Source of the DNA: Chitinophagaceae bacterium
Lineage (GTDB): Bacteria; Bacteroidota; Bacteroidia; Chitinophagales; Chitinophagaceae
DNA: 6,469 bases
NCBI GenBank assembly: GCA_025963615.1
Contig: JAOQAL010000218.1
Location: 1-6,469 of the forward strand
Direction: 5' to 3'
The notes under the pieces were generated by a model, which saw nothing but the letters and a program-made list of their open reading frames with translations, was not told the origin of the DNA and searched no databases. Both the position numbers and the translations under genes were made by a program. The number at the start of each line of letters is the position of its first letter. Position 1 is the first letter of the stretch. Below, one piece after another: positions 1-6,315 of this stretch.

Positions 1-723
1 CGCATTAATCTTTATTTTCTGGCCGGTCTCCAGGTCTTCCAAAGCCGCATAACCTGTATAACCGAATTCCAATTCATTTTTTCCCATTAAATGAAAAACA
101 AGAACTTCGTGTTTTAAAGAAACCAGCGAATCCAGTAACGAAAATATTTCTCCATCCTGTTCATATAAATCGGTAATGAAAACGAGTAACTCTCTTTTTG
201 CCGTATCTGAAAAAATTTCCTTGTAATGAATAGGCTCTGTAAATTTCCCCGCAGGTGAAATATTTTCCAATTGATAGTAAAATCTTGACAGATGCTGGTA
301 ATCTCTTCGGGGTGAAAGCGAAAATAATCCGCCTTCCTGCAAAACATATAAACCAATGGCATCGCTTTGTAAATTGGCAAGCCATGCCAGTGACGCGGCC
401 AAATATTTTGCATATTCAATTTTTGTATAACCATTATCCACATGGTTCATGGAAGCGCTGGCATCCATTACAAAGCGTACGGAGATGCTTGTTTCCACCT
501 CTGATTCACGGATATAATAACGATCGGATCTTGCATACATTTTCCAGTCAAGTTGGCGCAGGTCATCGCCGGGCTGGTAACTGCGATATTGACTGAATTC
601 CAGCCCCTGCCCCTTGATCGTACTCTTGTTAATGCCTGACATAAACCCATCAATGGTTGTTTTGGCTGCCAGGGACAGGTCTTTGATAGAAATTAATATT
701 TTAGGATCAAGTAAACGGCTCAT
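1..723 (-). CDS. DUF58 domain protein (vWA-like partner of MoxR ATPase), C-terminus cut by window edge
   Basis: Reading the minus strand from the ATG at 723 gives 241 codons without a stop up to base 1, so the gene leaves the window; family members are usually near 290 residues, so roughly 50 are missing. The N-terminus (MSRLLDP) and the signature at residues 40-60 (GLEFSQYRSY then QPGDDLRQLDW) are classic DUF58. A von Willebrand-A-like segment follows, with a metal-site motif DASAS at 87-91 and a second acidic position in FITDLYE (D185). No signal peptide or membrane helix is visible, so the protein should be soluble and cytoplasmic. DUF58 proteins pair with MoxR ATPases, which are thought to remodel or load metal onto vWA partners; the target here is unknown. 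The start is well supported: the frame stays open upstream through the gap but contains no ATG, GTG or TTG, and the protein begins where relatives begin. A MoxR gene lies 158 bp upstream on the same strand. Confidence 0.95.
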   Translation of the reverse strand, partial: MSRLLDPKILISIKDLSLAAKTTIDGFMSGINKSTIKGQGLEFSQYRSYQPGDDLRQLDWKMYARSDRYYIRESEVETSISVRFVMDASASMNHVDNGYTKIEYAKYLAASLAWLANLQSDAIGLYVLQEGGLFSLSPRRDYQHLSRFYYQLENISPAGKFTEPIHYKEIFSDTAKRELLVFITDLYEQDGEIFSLLDSLVSLKHEVLVFHLMGKNELEFGYTGYAALEDLETGQKIKINA

Positions 724-725
724 AA

Positions 726-772
726 GGTGAATAGTGACCCGATAACTATCAGGTGGTGAGTACTGACCCGAT
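726..772. repeat. Pair of 18-bp direct repeats just before the DUF58 start
   Basis: Bases 726-743 and 755-772 match at 16 of 18 positions (ggtgaatagtgacccgat against ggtgagtactgacccgat) with a period of 29 bp. The proximal copy ends two bases before the DUF58 ATG, so on the minus strand both copies lie in the leader. The proximal copy overlaps a short inverted repeat, atagt (731-735) and actat (745-749). The spacing, close to but not exactly three helical turns, would suit a binding site for a dimeric regulator, but a degenerating intergenic repeat is equally possible. The rest of the 158-bp gap (773-881) holds no gene; it has only a weak imperfect inverted repeat cgccg/cggcg around 793-817. 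Confidence 0.6.
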
Positions 773-881
773 GGTAAACGGGTGTTGTGTTCGCCGTCGC
801 AATGCGCGGCATCGGCGGATAATGAAAATGAATTAATGCTTTTGGTTGTGATAAACCCATAATCCGTAATTAGATTACCTC

Positions 882-1886
882 TTACAAAACAACTTTTGGC
901 CGTTCAGTGGTTTTAATTAATTCTTTTGTTACATCATCAGAAGTGATATTCTCAGCGTCCGCTTTAAAATTTATCAGGATCCGGTGACGTAACACGGGAA
1001 ATGCCATGGCTTGCAGGTCCTCCATCAGCACAGCATACCGGCCATGGAACAGCGCCCTGGCCTTAGCTGTTAAAATTAGCGCCTGCCCGGCCCGGGGGCC
1101 GGCGCCCCAGCGTACCCATTCTTTTACATAATTCACGGGGCTGTCATCCGGACGCGTAGCCCTCACCAGGTTGCTTACATATCGTACCAGCACTTCGTTG
1201 ATGGACACTTCACGCACCAGGGCCTGCAATTGTTTTATGCCAGCGGCATCCACGATGGGATGAATGACTATTTTCTTGGTACCCGTCGTGCTGTTTAAAA
1301 TTTCCATTTCTTCTATCGCAGAGGGATAGTCTATTTTTATATACAATAAGAAACGGTCCAGTTGTGCTTCGGGTAATGGATACGTGCCAGCCTGTTCAAT
1401 AGGATTCTGTGTGGCGAGGATAAAAAAGGGTTTTTCAAGGAGGTATGTCTGACCGGCATAGGTCACTTCAAATTCCTGCATAGCTTCCAAAAGGGCCGAT
1501 TGTGTTTTGGGTGGGGTCCGGTTGATTTCATCGGCAAGGATGATATTGGCAAATAAAGGCCCTTTATTGAATTTGAAAAACCGTTTGCCTGTGGTATGAT
1601 CCTCTTCCAGGATTTCAGTACCGATAATATCGGTAGGCATCAGATCGGGAGTAAACTGAATCCGGTGAAATGATAAATCCAATGCCTGTGAAAGAGTGCG
1701 CACCATCAATGTTTTAGCAAGTCCCGGTACGCCTTCCAGTAAGCAATGGCCCCCCGCTAGTAAGGCTATCAGTATTTCTTCCAGCACGTCATCCTGCCCA
1801 ACAATGATTTTTTGAATTTCATTTTTCAATAAGGGCAGTTTGCTTAGTAAATTGCGGATTGTATTTTCTGAATTGTCCAATATCAA
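882..1886 (-). CDS. MoxR-family AAA+ ATPase
   Basis: This 334-residue protein has the complete MoxR (AAA_3) architecture. The Walker A motif is GVPGLAKT at 52-59, Walker B is IILADE at 115-120, running into the MoxR signature INRTPPKTQSALLEAMQE. Sensor 1 is ATQNP at 158-162, followed by AQLDRF (174-179) with a candidate arginine finger, and the helical lid carries GAGPRAGQAL (261-270), whose R265 is the sensor-2 position. Members form hexameric cytoplasmic rings that use ATP to remodel or activate vWA-domain partners, and the DUF58 protein downstream is the obvious candidate partner. Length is normal for the family. The start is unusual: after the in-frame stop TAA at 1913-1911 the only usual initiators are TTG at 1886 and TTG at 1880, and the first internal Met (M61) lies beyond Walker A, so a non-ATG start is required. 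I keep TTG 1886. The gene is divergent from the DUF4159 gene. Confidence 0.96.
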   Translation of the reverse strand: MILDNSENTIRNLLSKLPLLKNEIQKIIVGQDDVLEEILIALLAGGHCLLEGVPGLAKTLMVRTLSQALDLSFHRIQFTPDLMPTDIIGTEILEEDHTTGKRFFKFNKGPLFANIILADEINRTPPKTQSALLEAMQEFEVTYAGQTYLLEKPFFILATQNPIEQAGTYPLPEAQLDRFLLYIKIDYPSAIEEMEILNSTTGTKKIVIHPIVDAAGIKQLQALVREVSINEVLVRYVSNLVRATRPDDSPVNYVKEWVRWGAGPRAGQALILTAKARALFHGRYAVLMEDLQAMAFPVLRHRILINFKADAENITSDDVTKELIKTTERPKVVL

Positions 1887-1970
1887 GATTTTAATTTCAA
1901 AAAAAGGAAATTAGAAATAAAATAAACAAATCGTAAAAAAAATTACATTACCGGCAAGTAAGCATTTAAA
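1887..1970. promoter_or_regulatory. Divergent A/T-rich promoter region between the MoxR and DUF4159 genes
   Basis: These 84 bp separate two divergent starts, so they should hold promoters for both directions. The stretch is very A/T rich. I could not place a convincing Bacteroidota-type pair (TTTG near -33, TAnnTTTG near -7) on either strand. A perfect 7-bp inverted repeat, taatttc (1892-1898) and gaaatta (1907-1913), surrounds an 8-base A-rich loop. In the MoxR transcript it would form a small A/U stem ending five bases before the TTG start, so it could act as an operator or influence initiation. Upstream of the DUF4159 ATG there is only an A/T-rich leader with no Shine-Dalgarno match. Confidence 0.5.
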
Positions 1971-2594
1971 ATGAGTAATCCCAAATTCACTTTTACAAGG
2001 TTGAGATACCATAGCGGCGATTGGGATACCGATCAGCGGATGCCATCGAATATACTCAATTCATTGATTGAATATACTACCATACCGGTAAATCCGCAGG
2101 AAAAAGTAATCGAATTAAGCAGCGACGATATTTTCCAGCAGCCGTTTTGTTATCTCAGCGGACATAAATTGGTTCAGTTCGACAAACAGGAAGCCGCGAA
2201 TTTTAAAATGTATGTACAAAATGGAGGTTTTGTTTTTGCGGACGACTGTAATCATGATATTGATGGACTTTTCGCAAAGTCTTTTGAAATGCAGATGACA
2301 GCCTTATTTGGGGCTGGGATGTTAAAAAAGATCCCGAACAACCATGCTATTTATAACTCGTTCTTCAAATTTGAAAAAGGTCCGCCCACTACTACGTTTG
2401 AACTGAACGGTTGGGGCGATGACCTCGTACATGATTATTTGAAAGCTATTGAGATCAAAGGCCGCATCGCGGTATTGTACAGCAATAAGGATTATGGCTG
2501 CGAATGGGATTATGATTTTCGTAATAAACGTTTTTTGAGCGAAGACAATACAAAATTCGCGGTCAATATTGTGGTATATGCACTGCAGGCGTAA
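1971..2594 (+). CDS. DUF4159 domain protein
   Basis: The 207 residues are almost entirely one DUF4159 domain. Recognisable family blocks are FTRLRYHSGDWDTD (8-21), the hydrophobic strand plus YLSGH (61-65), GGFVFADDC (85-93), a GPP turn (137-139), the SNKDYGCEW block (171-179) and the closing NIVVYAL (199-205). As I recall, the family adopts a class I glutamine-amidotransferase-like fold, but no reaction is established; C93 in FADDC is in a position that invites testing as a functional residue. Many relatives carry an N-terminal signal or extra domains; this one begins directly at the domain with no signal peptide, so it should be cytoplasmic. The start is firm because an in-frame TAA sits at 1959-1961 and ATG 1971 is the first initiator after it. 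DUF4159 genes commonly neighbour MoxR and DUF58 genes; here the gene is divergent rather than co-directional. A palindromic repeat begins three bases after the stop. Confidence 0.93.
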   Translation: MSNPKFTFTRLRYHSGDWDTDQRMPSNILNSLIEYTTIPVNPQEKVIELSSDDIFQQPFCYLSGHKLVQFDKQEAANFKMYVQNGGFVFADDCNHDIDGLFAKSFEMQMTALFGAGMLKKIPNNHAIYNSFFKFEKGPPTTTFELNGWGDDLVHDYLKAIEIKGRIAVLYSNKDYGCEWDYDFRNKRFLSEDNTKFAVNIVVYALQA

Positions 2595-2597
2595 AAC

Positions 2598-2760
2598 AGC
2601 TTCAAGCTGCAAGCTGTGAGCTGCGAGACATGTGATAGCCACCATTCTATAGGTTTCGTAGCTCGCAATAGTATAGCTCAAGCTGCAAGCTATGGGTTGC
2701 GCGACTTGTGATAGTCACCATTCTATAGGTCTCGTAGCTCACAGCTTGCAGCTTGTAGCT
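2598..2760. repeat. 163-bp composite palindromic element with 32-bp inverted arms
   Basis: The outer arms are 2598-2629 and 2729-2760; the reverse complement of the right arm matches the left arm at 30 of 32 positions, leaving a 99-base interior. Within the left arm a 7-base pattern repeats: cagcttc, aagctgc, aagctgt, gagctgc (2597-2624). The element fills most of the gap between the DUF4159 gene and the ATP-grasp gene and starts three bases after the DUF4159 stop. It contains no open frame that looks like a protein. Its size and symmetry suggest a non-autonomous, REP-like or miniature dispersed element. I believe AGCT-rich repeats of this style recur between genes in Chitinophagaceae-type genomes, but copy number cannot be judged from one window. 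Confidence 0.85.
2601..2740. repeat. Two tandem copies of a 76-bp unit inside the palindromic element
   Basis: Bases 2601-2664 align without gaps to 2677-2740 (offset 76) at 56 of 64 positions. The best-kept part is the core gtgatag-cacc-attctatagg (2632-2653 and 2708-2729). In the second unit this core holds a perfect small stem, gtga-tag-tcac at 2708-2718; in the first the same position reads gtgatagccac, which keeps only three pairs. The tail of the first unit (2665-2676) departs from the right arm of the second, as expected if one of the two inner arms has decayed after duplication. Confidence 0.85.
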
Positions 2761-2831
2761 TCTCTTTCCCTTTTTTTTATTATTTTTAATGCTTACCAAA
2801 CGATCGCTGCCGTCCCTTATAAACTATCTGC

Positions 2832-5396
2832 ATGATTCCTGATACTGAACACAAAAGTCTTTTTCAGCATTATTTCAGTGACCACTATTCATATGATGAA
2901 TTGCAGGGGGATGATGGCAATCTCCGGCCTCACTGGAAAACTTTTTTTCAGTCTTTTGCGGAACTGGGAAAAGAAGAAATTCTTAACCGTAACCAGGATG
3001 TACTTCGCTTTTTGAAAGAGAATGGCGTTACCTATAATATATATGGCGACCCCGCAGGACAAAACCGCCCCTGGAACCTGGACCTGATTCCGTTTTTAAT
3101 CAGCAGGCAGGAATGGCAGACCATAGAATCAGGGTTGAAACAACGGGCTGAATTATTCAATCATATCCTGAAAGATGTTTATGGCGAGAGAAGACTTATA
3201 AAAAACGGGTTGCTGCCCATGGACCTGGTTTTTCAACATGCAGGCTTTTTACGGCAATGCGCAGGCATAACGTTGCCGGGTAAACGAAATTTGATTGTTT
3301 ATTCGGCCGACATGGCGCGAAGTTCTGACGGGAAAATATGGATCCTGAATGACAGGACGCAGGCGCCGTCGGGGTCGGGGTATGCGCTGGAAAACAGGAT
3401 GGCTATGGCCCGCATGCTGCCGGAATTATTTGATGGCTTTAACGTGCGTCGGCTTTCGTCTTATTTTAATTCCTTACGGAACGCCCTTGTAAATATGGCG
3501 CCGGCACAAAAGCATGATCCCCGGATTGTGATTCTGACACCTGGCCCGGAAAACGAAACATATTTTGAGCATTCTTACCTGTCTTCTTATCTCGGTTTCA
3601 TACTCGCCCAGGGAGATGACCTGATGGTGAAAGACAATTTTGTTTTTTTAAAAACCATCAGTGGACTGGAAAAAGTAGATGTGATACTTCGCCGGGTAGA
3701 TGATATATTTTGTGATCCATTGGAATTACTGGAGAAATCGCAACTGGGAGTACCCGGTTTATTGCAGGCTGTTCGAAGCGGCAATGTAAGTATCGCGAAT
3801 CCTTTGGGTAGCAGTATTCTTGAAAACCTGGGCTTCATGCCTTTTTTGCAAGGCATGTCGAAATATTTTTTGGGAGAAGAACTGATTATGCCCGGCATTG
3901 CATCCTGGTGGTGTGGTCAGCAAAAAGAATTATCGTATGTGTTGGAAAATTTAGAAACGCTTGTTATAAAAAGAATTTACCGTGACTCAAAAGGTCATAC
4001 ATCAAAAGATGGTACGACTCTTTCTAAAGCCGGATTAAGCGAACTCCGGGCGGCCATCAAAGCTCACCCGCATTTATATGTAGGCCAGGAAAAAATATCT
4101 ATTTCTTCAACGCCATCCCTTATTAATGGAAAGATCGAAACACGCAAGGGTATATTCAGAAGTTTTGTGGTAGCCAATGATGATGGATATAATGTAATGC
4201 CTGGCGGACTTACCCGTACTGCTGCCGATGCCGGAAATTTTTTGGTATCCAACCAACTGGGCGGGATCAGTAAAGACACCTGGATTATATCCCAGGAGTC
4301 AGCGAATAATTTTAATACCCGCAAGGAAATCATCCCATCTACTGCAACACCCCAGGCTGCGAACGGCGGCATCATTACAAGCCATATTGCCGAAAACTTA
4401 TTCTGGGTGGGTCGTTATGCGGAAAGGGTTTTGGGAAATGCGAGATTTCAGCGTACCGTAATGCAGTTTATCTCTGAAGGGGATAGAAGGATGGCGGACA
4501 ATGATGGCCTTACCGAGCAGATTCTGCTGCAGGCATTAACGAAATGTTCTTACACTTTTCCCGGCTTTACCGGGAAGGACGGAAAAGCAAAACAAGAGCA
4601 ACCCATAAAAGAATTAAGGGAAATATTATTGGATCCCATACGGATCGGCAGCCTTCATTACAATTTCCAGATGTTTAAAAATGCCGTGTATGCGGTGCGG
4701 GACCACTGGTCAACCGATACCTGGCGGGTACTGCGGGAGATGGAAGAAAGTTTTAATGCCAGTGATTCGGTGAACAGTAATAGTAACCGCCTGTTGAAAG
4801 TACTGGATTCGATTATAACTTCCATTATGGCTTTCGTGGGATTAAACCGCGAAAGTATTTCCCGCGACCAGGGATGGACATTATTAGATGCCGGCAGGAA
4901 AACCGAACAGAGTTTATTGCTTACCACTATGCTGGCCAATACGCTGGTGTTCAGGCAGGATGACCAGATTGAATACAACCTGATGGAAGCGGTATTAAAA
5001 AGCCATGAATGCCTGGTAACCTATCGCTATAAATACCGGGCGCACCTGCAAATGTCTCTGGTGCTTGACCTGATGTTGCTGGATGTAAATAATCCACGTT
5101 CTCTTATTTACCAATTGGATAGGTTGAAAGCCTATCTATCGCAATTGCCGAAAACAACTTCTGAAAATGTATTGGCGGAACATGAGCGCCTGATACTGGA
5201 AGCTCATACTTTTTTAAAACTGTCATCAAAAGATAATCTTTCATTGCCGGATAAAGAGACCGGCAGACACGAACAGTTAGGTGAGTTTTTGGAGAAAATG
5301 CAGTCGTTGCTTTTTTCAGTACAGGCCGTGGTTTCAAAGAATTATTTTAAGCATGCGCAATCACAGAAGCAATTATTTACCCTGGATAGTATATAA
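2832..5396 (+). CDS. Circularly permuted ATP-grasp / alpha-E domain fusion protein (predicted amidoligase)
   Basis: At 854 residues this is two usually separate proteins in one chain. Residues about 75-485 are a circularly permuted type 2 ATP-grasp domain: RPWNLDLIPF (79-88), YGERRL (117-122), the hallmark DRTQAPSGSGYALENR (174-189), PGPENETYFEHSYL (237-250), LRRVDD (286-291), LGVPGL (305-310) and NPLGSS (323-328). Residues about 515-840 are an alpha-E domain, helical and opening with the conserved ER motif in AENLFWVGRYAERV (520-533). ATP-grasp enzymes activate carboxylates with ATP and join them to amines; this subfamily is predicted to ligate amino acids or peptides, but no substrate is known. 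Alpha-E has no assigned chemistry and may be a partner or scaffold. There is no signal peptide, so action is cytoplasmic. The start is fixed by an in-frame TAA at 2820-2822, four codons before ATG 2832; no Shine-Dalgarno is visible. The transglutaminase-like gene follows after five bases, so the two are co-transcribed. Confidence 0.95.
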   Translation: MIPDTEHKSLFQHYFSDHYSYDELQGDDGNLRPHWKTFFQSFAELGKEEILNRNQDVLRFLKENGVTYNIYGDPAGQNRPWNLDLIPFLISRQEWQTIESGLKQRAELFNHILKDVYGERRLIKNGLLPMDLVFQHAGFLRQCAGITLPGKRNLIVYSADMARSSDGKIWILNDRTQAPSGSGYALENRMAMARMLPELFDGFNVRRLSSYFNSLRNALVNMAPAQKHDPRIVILTPGPENETYFEHSYLSSYLGFILAQGDDLMVKDNFVFLKTISGLEKVDVILRRVDDIFCDPLELLEKSQLGVPGLLQAVRSGNVSIANPLGSSILENLGFMPFLQGMSKYFLGEELIMPGIASWWCGQQKELSYVLENLETLVIKRIYRDSKGHTSKDGTTLSKAGLSELRAAIKAHPHLYVGQEKISISSTPSLINGKIETRKGIFRSFVVANDDGYNVMPGGLTRTAADAGNFLVSNQLGGISKDTWIISQESANNFNTRKEIIPSTATPQAANGGIITSHIAENLFWVGRYAERVLGNARFQRTVMQFISEGDRRMADNDGLTEQILLQALTKCSYTFPGFTGKDGKAKQEQPIKELREILLDPIRIGSLHYNFQMFKNAVYAVRDHWSTDTWRVLREMEESFNASDSVNSNSNRLLKVLDSIITSIMAFVGLNRESISRDQGWTLLDAGRKTEQSLLLTTMLANTLVFRQDDQIEYNLMEAVLKSHECLVTYRYKYRAHLQMSLVLDLMLLDVNNPRSLIYQLDRLKAYLSQLPKTTSENVLAEHERLILEAHTFLKLSSKDNLSLPDKETGRHEQLGEFLEKMQSLLFSVQAVVSKNYFKHAQSQKQLFTLDSI

Positions 5397-5401
5397 ATAC
5401 A

Positions 5402-6289
5402 ATGGTTACTGAAACGAATTACCAAGTGGTTCATACTACGGAATATGTTTATGATGACACGATCAGCCTTTGTCATAATATAGCCCGCCTCATACCGAGA
5501 TCCACCCCGAACCAGTTTTGTAAAAAAACAAATGTGCGCATCGACCCACAACCGGATGTAATGAATGAGTACATCGATTTTTTCGGGAATAAAGTATTGT
5601 ACTTCGCTATTCAGCACGAGCATAAAAAACTTACGGTTACCGTTTCATCGGTTGTCTCAAAGGATAATACCGGCCCTAAAATGAATTATCATCAAAGCAT
5701 AGCCTGGGAAGAAGCCAAAAAACTTTTGAGTGAACAACGGCCGGAATGCCTTGATGCGAAACAGTATATTCCTGAAACACCAATGACAGAAAGCTCTCCT
5801 GAAATTATCGCTTACACTTCTCATTCTTTTACACCGGGCAGACCTTTATTTGATGCAGTGTTTGACCTGATGCACCGTATTCACCATGACTTTGAGTTTA
5901 AAACAAATTTTACTACCATCGCAACTCCGGTTACCACGGTAATGCATGAGCGAAAAGGTGTTTGCCAGGATTTCGCCCATTTGGCTATTGCCTGCCTGCG
6001 ATCATTGGGCCTTGCGGCCCGTTATGTAAGTGGCTATATCGAAACACTGCCTTCGCCGGGAAAAGAAAAACTGGTAGGAATGGATGCCTCCCATGCCTGG
6101 TTTTCGGTCTTTATTCCGCAAACAGGGTGGGTTGATCTGGATCCTACCAATAACCAGGTTCCGGCAGATCAGCATATCACCATCGGTTGGGGGAGGGATT
6201 ATGCAGACATAACGCCGCTCAAAGGAGTTATATTGAGCAGCGGTAAGCACAAATTAAATGTTTCAGTGGATGTAAAAAGAGTACGCTGA
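5402..6289 (+). CDS. Transglutaminase-like cysteine protease-fold protein
   Basis: The 295-residue protein has the two-part layout of bacterial transglutaminase-like proteins. An N-terminal beta domain (about 6-85, starting VVHTTEYVYDD, with ARLIPR at 28-33) is followed by the catalytic core. The triad is complete: C188 in GVCQDFAH (187-194), H231 in DASHAWFSVF (228-237) and D247 in WVDLDPTNN (243-251). The C-terminus has the usual GRDYADITPLKGV block (264-276). Despite the family name, such proteins are often predicted to be peptidases or amide-exchange enzymes rather than protein cross-linkers; next to an ATP-grasp ligase it may remove or transfer the ligated group. No signal peptide is present, which agrees with a cytoplasmic partner of the upstream enzyme. 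The five-base gap after the upstream stop implies co-transcription and perhaps translational coupling. It ends 26 bases from the stop of a converging gene. Confidence 0.95.
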   Translation: MVTETNYQVVHTTEYVYDDTISLCHNIARLIPRSTPNQFCKKTNVRIDPQPDVMNEYIDFFGNKVLYFAIQHEHKKLTVTVSSVVSKDNTGPKMNYHQSIAWEEAKKLLSEQRPECLDAKQYIPETPMTESSPEIIAYTSHSFTPGRPLFDAVFDLMHRIHHDFEFKTNFTTIATPVTTVMHERKGVCQDFAHLAIACLRSLGLAARYVSGYIETLPSPGKEKLVGMDASHAWFSVFIPQTGWVDLDPTNNQVPADQHITIGWGRDYADITPLKGVILSSGKHKLNVSVDVKRVR

Positions 6290-6315
6290 TTCTCCCGGTG
6301 AAAATGTTAAATGTT

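Larger units (their letters stand above)
2598..2787 (+). terminator. Possible terminator: long hairpin followed by T tract
   Basis: The 32-bp inverted arms of the repeat could pair in a transcript running off the DUF4159 gene, and ten bases past the right arm there is a run of eight T (2771-2778) followed by more T-rich sequence to 2787. This resembles an oversized intrinsic terminator that would insulate the ATP-grasp operon. Against this, the 99-base interior is much larger than a normal terminator loop and ten bases separate stem and T run. Confidence 0.35.

Noticed and set aside
255..596. Plus-strand open frame of 113 codons, and minus-strand frames at 114-443 and 468-653, as possible genes
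   Set aside because: All lie over the DUF58 gene in other frames or on the opposite strand; their products are basic, low-quality sequences with no recognisable family, while the DUF58 frame has clear motifs.
724..881. N-terminal extension of the DUF58 protein through the gap upstream
   Set aside because: The frame is open but has no ATG, GTG or TTG, and the protein already starts where family members start.
2322..2681. Minus-strand frame of 119 codons across the DUF4159 3' end and the repeat
   Set aside because: It is antisense to DUF4159 and ends inside the repeat element; no family features.
2601..2740. CRISPR array
   Set aside because: Only two units with a 76-bp period, the similarity covers most of the unit rather than a short repeat with unique spacers, and no cas-like gene is present.
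2781..2788. Bacteroidota-type -7 promoter box (tattttta) for the ATP-grasp operon
   Set aside because: It differs from TAnnTTTG at the last base, lies in a general A/T-rich tract and has no TTTG at suitable spacing upstream, so it is not distinguishable from background.
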